This document shows positions 31,133 through 38,697 of a stretch of DNA of 64,000 nucleotides, one piece after another. The position numbers were made by a program, and so were the translations under genes. Positions within the stretch are counted from its first letter, which is position 1, and each line of letters begins with the position of its first letter. The stretch is from Silanimonas sp. (GTDB lineage Bacteria > Pseudomonadota > Gammaproteobacteria > Xanthomonadales > Xanthomonadaceae): contig JAGXTI010000009.1 in the NCBI GenBank assembly GCA_018334015.1, positions 1-64,000 on the forward strand. The letters are read 5' to 3'. Under the pieces are notes generated by a model. The model was not told the origin of the DNA. It ran no database searches and saw nothing but the letters and a program-made list of their open reading frames with translations.

Positions 31133-32437
31133 ATGCCGCAACAAGGTCCATCCGCTCGCCGACATTTGCCGTTCGCTCAACCCGCCCTGGTCCTGTGTCT
31201 GGCCCTCGCCGCTGGTCCGGTGCTGGCGGCCGGGGTGGACGATGCCGAGCTTGCCGAGTTGCGCGCCACACTCGCCGCCTTGCAGGCCCGGATCGCCGTG
31301 CTGGAAGCGCAGGCCGCGGCCGGATCGGCCGGCGATCCAGCACCCGAAGCCAAGACCGCCCCCCAACTCGATGCCGGGCCGGGGCTCGACATCGCGGCGG
31401 CTGGCGACGGGGCCGCACACTTCGGGATCGGCGGCCGGATCCATTACGAGGCCTACGCCTTCGATCGCGACCAGCGGCCGGCCACCGGCGGCAGCGAGTT
31501 CCGTCGTGCTCGCTTCCAGATCGAAGGCGAAGCGGCCGGCTGGGGCTATCGCCTGCAGGCCGAGCTTTCGGGCCGCAACACCGACCTGCGCGATGTCTAC
31601 CTCGAGCGCCGCTTCGGCGACAGCACCCTGACCCTCGGCCAGTTCAAGCCCTTCCGTTCGATGGAGGACCTGACCAGTTCCAACGACGTCGCACTGATGG
31701 AGCGCAGCTTCAACTCGTCGGCGGGCCTGTTCGCCGACCGCCAGTGGCAGCAGGGTCTCGGCCTGCTGCACGCCCACGGCAGCGGCTCACTCGGGGTGTC
31801 GGTGTTCAACCTGCGCGAGGACAACACGCCGCGCAACGAGGGCTGGGGCAGCGCGGTGCGCGCCACCTGGGCACCCCACTTCAACGCCCGCGACCTGCTC
31901 CACCTTGGCGCTTGGTGGAGCCATGAACAGGGCGGACGCGACACCCCGGCCACCGCCATCAAGCCGGCTTACGGTGGTCGCCGTGGGCCGGAGGCGCTGC
32001 TGTTCGAAAGCGCTGCCGGCTCGGATTTCAAGCAACGCAGCACTGGGCTGGAACTGGCCGGGCGGCGCGGCAGCCTGCACTGGCAGGGCGAATGGACGCG
32101 GACCACGCTGACCGGTGTGGCTGGCGAGGCCCACATCGAAGGCCGTTACCTCGAAGCCGGCTGGCTGTTCGGCGGGGTGCGCGCCTACGATCGGGGCGAG
32201 GGCGTGTTCGCCGCTCCGGTCGGGATCGGGCCCGGCGGTCTCTGGGAACTGGTCGCCCGCGGCGAGCAGATGCACCGCCGCGACCTCACCGGCTTCGCGG
32301 TGCGGCGCTGGGTGCTGGGCCTCAACTGGTACGCCAGCGAGGACGTCCGCTTCATGCTCAACCTCACCAGCGGCCAGGACGATGCCACCGGCGATTCACC
32401 CCGGCAGCTCGCCCTGCGGGCGCAGTACGTGTTCTGA
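31133..32437 (+). CDS. OprO/OprP-like porin
   Basis: A 434-residue outer-membrane protein with a signal peptide ending at about residue 33 (LALAAGPVLAAG). It then has a short coiled coil (AELAELRATLAALQARIAVLEAQ), a Pro/Ala linker, and a beta-barrel with repeated amphipathic strands ending in QYVF (terminal Phe). Barrel features FRRARFQIEGEAAGWGYRLQAELSG and LGQFKPFRSMEDLTSSNDVALMERS match the phosphate/polyphosphate-selective porin family. Specificity for phosphate is inferred from family and neighbourhood. Start ATG at 31133, after the response regulator. The leader is only 25 bases, so it may be co-transcribed. Confidence 0.85.
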   Translation: MPQQGPSARRHLPFAQPALVLCLALAAGPVLAAGVDDAELAELRATLAALQARIAVLEAQAAAGSAGDPAPEAKTAPQLDAGPGLDIAAAGDGAAHFGIGGRIHYEAYAFDRDQRPATGGSEFRRARFQIEGEAAGWGYRLQAELSGRNTDLRDVYLERRFGDSTLTLGQFKPFRSMEDLTSSNDVALMERSFNSSAGLFADRQWQQGLGLLHAHGSGSLGVSVFNLREDNTPRNEGWGSAVRATWAPHFNARDLLHLGAWWSHEQGGRDTPATAIKPAYGGRRGPEALLFESAAGSDFKQRSTGLELAGRRGSLHWQGEWTRTTLTGVAGEAHIEGRYLEAGWLFGGVRAYDRGEGVFAAPVGIGPGGLWELVARGEQMHRRDLTGFAVRRWVLGLNWYASEDVRFMLNLTSGQDDATGDSPRQLALRAQYVF

Positions 32438-32481
32438 AGTCTTGGCTATAGTGCTCTCCGGCGGATCACGCGGGGAGCGGC

Positions 32482-34206
32482 ATGGAGCACCATCCGAACG
32501 CCACCACCGTCCTCGTCGCCGAGGATGACGCCAGCATCCGCGCCGTGCTGCAGGCCACCCTGCGCTCGGCCGGCTACCGCGTGCTGACGGCCAGCAACGG
32601 GGTCGATGCGCTGGGCATCGCCCGCGCCGAGCGCCCCACCTTGGTCATCTCCGACGTGCTGATGCCGGAAGGCGACGGCCGCACCCTGCTCGCCGCCCTG
32701 CGCGCCGATCCCGCCACCGCCGATCTGCCCTTCGTTTTTCTCACCGGGCTGGACGAGCGCGAATCGGTGCGGATCGGCATGGACCTCGGCGCCGACGATT
32801 ACCTGACCAAGCCGTTCCGCCCCACCGAACTGCTCTCGCTGGTGCAGGCGCAGTTGCGGCGTTTCGCCCGCCGTGACGAGCAGCGCCGGCGGTTGGAGGC
32901 CGAAGCCCGCCGCCTGCGCCAGTTCGATTCGGTGACCGGCCTGCCGAACCGCGTCTATTTCCTCGAACGGGTCGGCGAAGCCGCCGCACTCGGTGGCGCC
33001 ATGGCGGTGGCCAGTCTGGCGCTCGGGTTCTGGCCGCAGATCCGGCAGTCGCTGGGCCAGACCCTGGCCGACGAGGTGCTGCGTGAGGCCGCCAACCGGC
33101 TCTTGGAGAGTGTGCGGGCCCGGGTCGGTGCGCGGGCCATGCTGGCGCGTTCCGGCGAGCACCGTTTCACCCTGGCCCTGCCGATGGACGGCGATATGGA
33201 CCATCTCGACACGCTGCTGCGCGAACTGCTGGCACCGCTTTCGGAGCCGCTGGATGCCGGCGATCGCCGACTGTTCTTCGATGCCTCGGTCGGTGTCGCT
33301 CTGTACCCGCGCGACGGCCACAGCATCGAGCGCCTGCTCGACCACGCCGAATCAGCCGAACCGGACAGCGCACCCGGTGGCACGCTGGCTTTCTACTCGG
33401 TCGAGAACAGCGCCGTGCGCGGTCGTCGCGTGCGCCTGCTGCAGGACCTCCGCCAGGCGCTGGAACGTCGCGAACTGAGCCTGGCCTACCAGCCGCAGCT
33501 GACCCTGACCGACGAGCGGCCGCTCGGTTTCGAGGCCCTGCTGCGCTGGCATCACGCCGAGTTCGGCCAAGTGCCGCCGGTCGAGTTCATTCCCTTGGCC
33601 GAAGAATCGGGCCTGATCCTGCCGATCGGCAGCTGGGTGCTGCGCGAGGCCCTGGCCCAGCTCGCCGCCTGGCACGCGGAGGGCTTCGCGCCGATGCGCG
33701 TTGCGGTCAACCTTTCACCGCGCCAGTTCGAGGATCCGGGCCTGGTTGCCACCGTGCGCGAGGCGCTGGCCGGGGTGGCGCTGCCGCCCGGCTCGCTGGA
33801 GCTGGAAATCACCGAGAGCACGGCGATGGGCGATCCGGAGCGGGCGATCGGCCTGATGGCGCAGCTGCGGGCACTCGGTGTGGTGCTCGCGCTCGACGAC
33901 TTCGGCACCGGCTACTCCAACCTCTCGCAACTCAAGCGCCTGCCGATCGATGTGCTGAAAATCGACCAGATGTTCGTCCGCCACATCGTCGCCGATTCCG
34001 GCGATGCCGCCATCGTCCGTGCGGTGATCGCTCTCGCCCACGGCTTCGGGCTCAAGGTGGTGGCCGAGGGCGTGGAGTCGCGTGCCCAGGTCATCAAACT
34101 CGCCCAACTCGGCTGCGACATGGTGCAGGGCTACCACTACGGTGCCCCGATGCTGGCCGAGGGCGTGCCCGGCTGGTTGCAGGACCACGGCCTGCTCGGG
34201 CTCTGA
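32482..34206 (+). CDS. Response regulator with degenerate GGDEF and intact EAL domain (c-di-GMP phosphodiesterase)
   Basis: A 574-residue protein: receiver (residues about 8-125, Asp58 in LVISDVLMPEGD, Lys in DYLTKPF), a coiled linker, a GGDEF-like domain (about 150-310) and an EAL domain (about 320-570). The GGDEF signature is replaced by SGEHR, so no cyclase activity is expected. The EAL domain keeps EALLRWHH, the NLSPRQF strand, ESTAMGD, DDFGTGYSNL, LKIDQMFV and EGVES, so it should hydrolyse c-di-GMP to pGpG, gated by phosphorylation of the receiver. No kinase is next to it. It lies 44 bp after the porin gene and is convergent with nth. Confidence 0.9.
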   Translation: MEHHPNATTVLVAEDDASIRAVLQATLRSAGYRVLTASNGVDALGIARAERPTLVISDVLMPEGDGRTLLAALRADPATADLPFVFLTGLDERESVRIGMDLGADDYLTKPFRPTELLSLVQAQLRRFARRDEQRRRLEAEARRLRQFDSVTGLPNRVYFLERVGEAAALGGAMAVASLALGFWPQIRQSLGQTLADEVLREAANRLLESVRARVGARAMLARSGEHRFTLALPMDGDMDHLDTLLRELLAPLSEPLDAGDRRLFFDASVGVALYPRDGHSIERLLDHAESAEPDSAPGGTLAFYSVENSAVRGRRVRLLQDLRQALERRELSLAYQPQLTLTDERPLGFEALLRWHHAEFGQVPPVEFIPLAEESGLILPIGSWVLREALAQLAAWHAEGFAPMRVAVNLSPRQFEDPGLVATVREALAGVALPPGSLELEITESTAMGDPERAIGLMAQLRALGVVLALDDFGTGYSNLSQLKRLPIDVLKIDQMFVRHIVADSGDAAIVRAVIALAHGFGLKVVAEGVESRAQVIKLAQLGCDMVQGYHYGAPMLAEGVPGWLQDHGLLGL

Positions 34207-34214
34207 GGCCGGCT

Positions 34215-34856
34215 TCAGGCCACGGCCTCGGTCTTCGGCTTGAAGCGGCACAGATCGCGCACCGGGCAAGCCCCGCACAGGGGCTTGCGCGCTTTGCAGG
34301 TGTAGCGGCCGTGCAGGATCAGCCAATGGTGCGCGTCCTGCCTGAACTCGGCCGGCACCACCTTGAGCAGTTTGGCCTCGACCGCATCGACGTTCTTCCC
34401 CGGCGCGAGGCCGGTGCGGTTCGAGACCCGGAAGATGTGGGTGTCGACCGCGATGGTCGGTTCGCCAAAGGCCGTGTTCAGCACCACGTTGGCGGTCTTG
34501 CGCCCGACGCCGGGCAGGGCCTCGAGGGCCGTGCGATCACGCGGCACCTCGCCGCCGTGGCGCTCGACCAGGATCCGGCAGCTGGCGATCAGGTGGGCGG
34601 CCTTGGCGTTGTAGAGGCCCAAGGTGTTGATGTGGCCCTTGAGCGCCTGCTCGCCGAGCGCCAGGATCGCAGCGGGCGTGTTCGCCACCGGGAACAGCCG
34701 GCGCGTGGCCTTGTTGACGCCGACGTCGGTGGCCTGGGCCGAGAGCAGCACAGCGACCAGCAGTTCGAAGGGCGTGCTGTAGGCCAATTCGGTGGTCGGA
34801 TGCGGGTTCAGCTCGCGCAGGCGACGGAAGAAGGCGATGCGATCGGCGGGTTTCAT
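34215..34856 (-). CDS. nth: Endonuclease III (DNA glycosylase/AP lyase)
   Basis: A 213-residue base-excision repair enzyme that removes oxidised pyrimidines. It has the helix-hairpin-helix LPGVGRKTANVVLN with the catalytic Lys, the catalytic Asp in VDTHIFRVSNR, and the C-terminal 4Fe-4S loop (Cys x6 Cys x2 Cys x5 Cys: CKARKPLCGACPVRDLC). The ATG at 34856 lies inside the stop of the RnfD-like gene (ATGA). The rnf-nth linkage is the same as in the rsxABCDGE-nth operon of enteric bacteria, here with most rnf genes missing. Confidence 0.96.
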   Translation of the reverse strand: MKPADRIAFFRRLRELNPHPTTELAYSTPFELLVAVLLSAQATDVGVNKATRRLFPVANTPAAILALGEQALKGHINTLGLYNAKAAHLIASCRILVERHGGEVPRDRTALEALPGVGRKTANVVLNTAFGEPTIAVDTHIFRVSNRTGLAPGKNVDAVEAKLLKVVPAEFRQDAHHWLILHGRYTCKARKPLCGACPVRDLCRFKPKTEAVA

Positions 34857-35692
34857 GGCAGGAGTGGCACGGCGCCCGGGCGGCGGCGCAGGACGGCATC
34901 GAGCAGCGGGGCGGCGGCGTTCATCAGCAGCAGGGCCGACACGGCGGCAGCCGGGCTGCCGGCACCGGCCGGCAGCAGCATGGCCAGCAGGCCGACCCCC
35001 GCACCGAACAGCCAGCGTCCACGCGGGGTGAGGCAGCCGCTGGCGGGGTCGCTGGCGAGGAAAAAAGCGAGCAGCAGCAGCGTGGGTTGGGTGAGCGGGT
35101 CGAACACATCGAACAGATCGCGCCCGCCATCCGCGGACAGCAGGGCCGCCCCCAGGCCCGGTAACAGGGCGGCGGCGAGCACGGCCAGTGGCACCCGTCC
35201 GTCCCGCAGGCGCAGGGCGAGCAGCAGCAGGCCGCCAGCGGCCCAGGCCAGGGCGACAGCCTGCGGCGGCTCGGCCGAGGCGGCGGGCGGTGGCAGCAGC
35301 CCGAGCACCGCGGCAAGGCCGAGGGCCGCCGGATGGAACAGGCTCTGGCCGTGCCCGCCGTAGGCGTGTCGGCCCAGCAGCAATGCCACGGCCAGCGCCA
35401 GGCCCAGCGACCACAGCGGCGCGGTCGCGGGCAGCAGCACCAGCACGAGAAGAGCGATCGGCAGCGCCGCCAGCGCCTCGTCGATGCGCAGCGGTGCCAA
35501 GCCCCGGCACCGCTGCGCGAGCCCTTCGATGGCGAGGGCAAGGCCGAGCGCCAAGCCCAGCCGGAGGAGGGCATCGCCGGTCGCGGGCGCCATCCAGAGG
35601 CTGGCACCCAGTCCCGGCAGCAGGGCCAGCAAGAAAAGACCCTCGCGGGTGCCGATGCCGCGGGGCGGTGGGCGCGTCAGCGGCGGCTTCAC
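34853..35692 (-). CDS. Short RnfD-like membrane protein without a visible FMN site
   Basis: A 279-residue, very hydrophobic protein with about nine membrane helices. The N-terminal part ends in RHAYGGHGQSLFHPAALG, and the C-terminal part has FFLASDPASG..TPRGRWLFGAGVGLL and LLMNAAAPLLDA, all typical of RnfD. RnfD is usually about 340-350 residues and carries a covalent FMN on Thr in an SGAT motif located between these parts. Here that segment is shortened to a Pro/Ala stretch and I find no SGAT. GTG start overlapping the stop of the RnfC-like gene (GTGA) and stop overlapping nth (ATGA). Function of such a reduced protein is unclear. Confidence 0.7.
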   Translation of the reverse strand: MKPPLTRPPPRGIGTREGLFLLALLPGLGASLWMAPATGDALLRLGLALGLALAIEGLAQRCRGLAPLRIDEALAALPIALLVLVLLPATAPLWSLGLALAVALLLGRHAYGGHGQSLFHPAALGLAAVLGLLPPPAASAEPPQAVALAWAAGGLLLLALRLRDGRVPLAVLAAALLPGLGAALLSADGGRDLFDVFDPLTQPTLLLLAFFLASDPASGCLTPRGRWLFGAGVGLLAMLLPAGAGSPAAAVSALLLMNAAAPLLDAVLRRRPGAVPLLP

Positions 35693-36093
35693 GCTGCGGG
35701 TCCGGTGTTCCGTCGGGCACGTGCCTTGGCCAGCGCGGCTTGGGCGGCGGCACCGAGCCGCTCGATCCGGCGCGCCTGCACACCTTGCGCCGATGCGGCC
35801 TCGCGGGCCAGACGTTCGGTGCGCTGGCGGTAACGCTCGCGAGCGGCATCGGCGGCGGCGATCTTGGCCTGCTTGGCGCGCAGGGCCGTGGCAGCTTCGC
35901 GGAAACGGGCCGACAAGGGCAACCGGCTCGGGCAGGCCGCATCGCAGTCGCCGCAGCCGGTGCAGGCGAGCAGGCCGAGGGTTTCGGCCTCGCCCAGGTC
36001 CTCGCGCAGCAGGGCGGCATGCAAGGCCTGCGGATCGAGCGCCAGCGGGCAGGCCGGCAGGCAGTCGCCGCAGCGGATGCAGGGCCGCGCCAT
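35689..36093 (-). CDS. RnfC-like ferredoxin half (two 4Fe-4S clusters, no flavin/NADH domain)
   Basis: A 134-residue protein beginning directly at MARPCIRCGDCLPACP. It has two CxxCxxCxxxCP motifs (Cys 5, 8, 11, 15 and Cys 44, 47, 50, 54), so it should hold two 4Fe-4S clusters. A helical Ala/Arg-rich tail from about residue 60 follows (FREAATALRAKQAKIAAADAARERYRQR). This is the C-terminal half of RnfC. The roughly 370-residue N-terminal part that binds NADH and FMN is absent, and enoyl-CoA hydratase sits immediately upstream (4 bp). It overlaps the RnfD-like gene by GTGA. Likely an electron carrier for the RnfD-like protein, but this is inference. Confidence 0.75.
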   Translation of the reverse strand: MARPCIRCGDCLPACPLALDPQALHAALLREDLGEAETLGLLACTGCGDCDAACPSRLPLSARFREAATALRAKQAKIAAADAARERYRQRTERLAREAASAQGVQARRIERLGAAAQAALAKARARRNTGPAA

Positions 36094-36097
36094 GGCT

Positions 36098-36880
36098 TCA
36101 GCGGCCGTGGAACTGCGGCTTGCGCTTGGCGAGGAAGGCGCGGCAGCCCTCGCGCATGTCCTCGGTGGCGAAGGCGAGGGCAAAGGCCTGGGTCTCGAAG
36201 TCGAGGCCGGTGTCGATGGCCGCCTCACCGCCCAGCAGGACCGCATCGAGGATGCCGCGCAAGGCCTGTGGCGCGGCGCTGGCCAGTTGTTCGGCGATCG
36301 CGATGGCGGTGCTTTCCAGATCGGCCGCCGGCACCACCCGGTTGACGATGCCGAGTTGCAGGGCGCGTTCGGCGTTGATGGGCGCGCCGAGCAGGCAGAG
36401 TTCCAGCGTTGCCGCCCGCCCGGCCAGGCGCAGCAGGCGCTGGGTGCCACCGAATCCGGGAATCAGGCCGAGGTTGATCTCGGGTTGGCCGAGCTTGGCG
36501 TTGTCGGCGGCGATCCGCAGGTGGCAGGCCATCGCCAGTTCAAGTCCGCCGCCCAGAGCAAAGCCGTTGATGGCCGCCAGCACCGGCTTGCCCAGCCGTT
36601 CGATGCGGCTCATCAGGGCCTGGCCGTGGCGCGAGAAATCACGCGCATCGACGGCGCTCAGGCCGCTCATCTCGGCGATATCGGCCCCAGCGACAAAAGC
36701 CTTGGGGCCGGCGCCGGTGAGCAGCACGGCGCGCACCCCGGGATCGGCCGCCGCTGCGGCGAAGGCCGTGTGCAGGGCGTCGAGGCTGGCGCGGTCGAGG
36801 GCGTTGAGGCGGTCGGGGCGGTTCACCGTGATCCGGCGCACGGCGCCCAGATCGTCGGTGAGCAGGAGGTCGAGGGCCAT
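36098..36880 (-). CDS. Enoyl-CoA hydratase
   Basis: A 260-residue crotonase-fold enzyme that hydrates trans-2-enoyl-CoA in fatty-acid or amino-acid breakdown. The oxyanion-hole segments AFVAGADIAEM and NGFALGGGLELAMACHLR are present. Both catalytic glutamates are visible, in GGGLELA and GQPEINLG, followed by PGFGGTQRLLRL. It ends at FHGR, as in typical short-chain hydratases. It is the first gene of a minus-strand set with the RnfC-like gene 4 bp behind. No thiolase or acyl-CoA dehydrogenase is adjacent. Confidence 0.9.
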   Translation of the reverse strand: MALDLLLTDDLGAVRRITVNRPDRLNALDRASLDALHTAFAAAAADPGVRAVLLTGAGPKAFVAGADIAEMSGLSAVDARDFSRHGQALMSRIERLGKPVLAAINGFALGGGLELAMACHLRIAADNAKLGQPEINLGLIPGFGGTQRLLRLAGRAATLELCLLGAPINAERALQLGIVNRVVPAADLESTAIAIAEQLASAAPQALRGILDAVLLGGEAAIDTGLDFETQAFALAFATEDMREGCRAFLAKRKPQFHGR

Positions 36881-36971
36881 CGGCGGTTCCGGTTCGGAGG
36901 GGCAGGTGAGGGGCGCTGCCCGCCATGTCAGTGGCGATTCAGGCCCCCGGTCGCTATTCTACGTCGCCCTC

Positions 36972-36995
36972 GGGGCCGCACTTCGGCCCCGTTTT
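36972..36995 (+). terminator. Terminator-like hairpin in the leader of the FKBP-like gene
   Basis: A 7-bp stem GGGGCCG/CGGCCCC with a CACTT loop is followed by GTTTTC. A TATTCT -10-like box lies 12 bases upstream (36955-36960). It may act as a leader attenuator or simply stabilise the 5' end of the mRNA. Confidence 0.4.
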
Positions 36996-37041
36996 CATAC
37001 CTTCAACCGCAAGGCCGCTGCTGGCTTTCCTGGAGACTTTG

Positions 37042-37791
37042 ATGATCGTGCGCGTCCTCGTCGTTGCCCTCGCCGCCGCCGCTGCTGCTGCCGCGACGGC
37101 CCAGGCCCCCACCGCACCGGCAGCCCCCGCCGCGCAAGCGGCTCAGGCCGCTGCCGCCCCGGCGCCGCTCCCCCGGCCGGACAAGAACACCCTGAGCTAC
37201 ACCCTGGGCTTCGATGTCGGCAAGGGCATCAGCGACGCCCAGGTCGAGGTCGATTTCAACCAGGTGCTGCGCGGCATGCAGGACGCCTTCAACCGCCGCA
37301 ACCCGGCGTTCAGCGAAGAGCAGATGACCGCTGCCCTCGGCTGGATGCAGCAGCAGGCCATGGCTCAGGCCCGCGCCGAGTTCGAGCGCATGGCCCGCGA
37401 AAACAAGCAGCGTTCCGACGCCTTCCTGGCCGCCAACCGCGCCAAGCCCGGTGTGACCGTGCTGCCCTCGGGCATCCAGTACCGCGTCATCGACGCCGGC
37501 TCCGGCGCCCGGCCGACCGCCAACAGCGAGGTGCAGCTGCATTTCCGCCTGTCGCTGCCGACCGGGCAGGAGCTGGGCAACACCTACGCCACCAACAACG
37601 CCCAGCCGCCCACCTTCCGGGTCAACCAGTTCCCGGTCGAGGGCGTGCGCGAAGTGCTGCCGCTGATGCCGGCGGGTGCTCGCTGGGAGGTGTTCCTGCC
37701 GCCGGAGAAGAACGTCAACCCGGAAGGCCGTTCGATCGGCGGTCCCGGTCAGGCGCTGGTCTTCGACCTGCGGCTGGTCAGCGTCCAGTAA
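37042..37791 (+). CDS. Periplasmic FKBP-type peptidyl-prolyl isomerase-like protein
   Basis: A 249-residue protein with a signal peptide (MIVRVLVVALAAAAAAAATAQA), then an Ala/Pro linker. An FKBP N-terminal dimerisation domain follows (NTLSYTLGFDVGKGI to about residue 130), then an FKBP-fold domain (from LPSGIQYRVIDAGSG). The overall plan is that of Mip/FkpA chaperones. The usual active-site residues are changed: HYTG appears as HFRL and the FDSS loop as LGNTYA, so catalysis may be weak or lost while chaperone activity remains. GGAG at 37032-37035 supports the start. Divergent from enoyl-CoA hydratase. Confidence 0.85.
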   Translation: MIVRVLVVALAAAAAAAATAQAPTAPAAPAAQAAQAAAAPAPLPRPDKNTLSYTLGFDVGKGISDAQVEVDFNQVLRGMQDAFNRRNPAFSEEQMTAALGWMQQQAMAQARAEFERMARENKQRSDAFLAANRAKPGVTVLPSGIQYRVIDAGSGARPTANSEVQLHFRLSLPTGQELGNTYATNNAQPPTFRVNQFPVEGVREVLPLMPAGARWEVFLPPEKNVNPEGRSIGGPGQALVFDLRLVSVQ

Positions 37792-37836
37792 TCCCTGTGC
37801 CGCTTGGCGCTCGTGCGCCCGCGGCCTGCTTTTTTT

Positions 37837-38016
37837 GTGAACCCACCGATCCTCTCGCCCTGCACCGGCATCTGCAGTCTGGATGCGCAGGGCTGCTGCG
37901 AAGGCTGCTACCGCACCGGCGACGAGATCGCCGGCTGGGCGCTGATGGACGATGCGACCCGCCGGCACCTGATGGACGTGGTGCTGCCGCAACGCGAAGC
38001 CCGGATGGCCGGTTGA
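37837..38016 (+). CDS. DUF1289 Cys-rich protein
   Basis: A 59-residue protein with the DUF1289 pattern: PCTGICSLDAQGCCEGCYRTGDEIAGW, four conserved cysteines that probably bind a metal or Fe-S cluster, and a basic helical tail. Function unknown. The GTG at 37837 gives the family-like N terminus NPPILSPC; the frame stays open to an upstream GTG-type start at 37804, but that extension is not conserved in style. The stop overlaps the start of the Nudix gene (TGATG), so the two are co-translated. Confidence 0.8.
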   Translation: MNPPILSPCTGICSLDAQGCCEGCYRTGDEIAGWALMDDATRRHLMDVVLPQREARMAG

Positions 38017-38621
38017 TGGCCGCCCGCAGCGGCCTGCAGGCGGTGCTGCACGCGCCCGCCCGCGTGCCGCAGGGCGAGGCCTGGAACCTGCCGGAACTCG
38101 CCGATCTGCTGACCGAAGTCCCGCTGCGACCGGCCGCCGTGCTGGTTGGCTTGCGCGAGCATCGCTGCGGCTGGCGGGTGCTGCTGACACGTCGGCAGGA
38201 GGCCCTGCGCCACCACGGCGGGCAGATCAGTTTTCCCGGTGGCCGGGTCGATGCCGAGGACAGTGGCCCGCTGGCCGCTGCCCTGCGCGAAACCGTCGAG
38301 GAGGTCGGCCTGCCGACCACCGCCATCGAGCCCTTGGGTTGGCTCGATCCCTACGCGACCATCACCGGGTTCCACGTTTTTCCGCTGGTAGCGGCGCTCG
38401 ATCCCCGGGCCGTCCTGCAGCCCAACCCCGGCGAGGTCGCCGAGGCCTTCGAGGTGCCGCTCGATTTCCTGCTCGACCCCGCCAATGCCCGTGCGGTCGC
38501 GGTCGAATGGCGCGGCCGCGAGCGCCGGCTGGTCGAGTTCCACTGGGGCGGACATCGCATCTGGGGCGCCACCGCGGCCATGCTGGTCAATCTGCGCGAG
38601 CGCCTGCGCCACGGCGGCTGA
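38016..38621 (+). CDS. Nudix hydrolase, CoA pyrophosphatase type (NudL-like)
   Basis: A 201-residue protein with the signature preceding the Nudix box in CoA pyrophosphatases (LLTRRQEALRHHGGQISFPGG), then the Nudix box with ALRETVEEVGL. It likely cleaves coenzyme A or CoA esters to phosphopantetheine and 3',5'-ADP. The C-terminal half has FHVFPLVAAL and RIWGATAAMLVNL, seen in this subfamily. Coupled to DUF1289 through TGATG. Exact substrate is inferred from the family. Confidence 0.88.
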   Translation: MAARSGLQAVLHAPARVPQGEAWNLPELADLLTEVPLRPAAVLVGLREHRCGWRVLLTRRQEALRHHGGQISFPGGRVDAEDSGPLAAALRETVEEVGLPTTAIEPLGWLDPYATITGFHVFPLVAALDPRAVLQPNPGEVAEAFEVPLDFLLDPANARAVAVEWRGRERRLVEFHWGGHRIWGATAAMLVNLRERLRHGG

Positions 38622-38697
38622 AAGCCCACCCCGGCTGCCATTCCTTCGTCATCCGCGCCGGCCAGACTCCTGAGTTCTTTGGGATGGAGGCGAAGTG

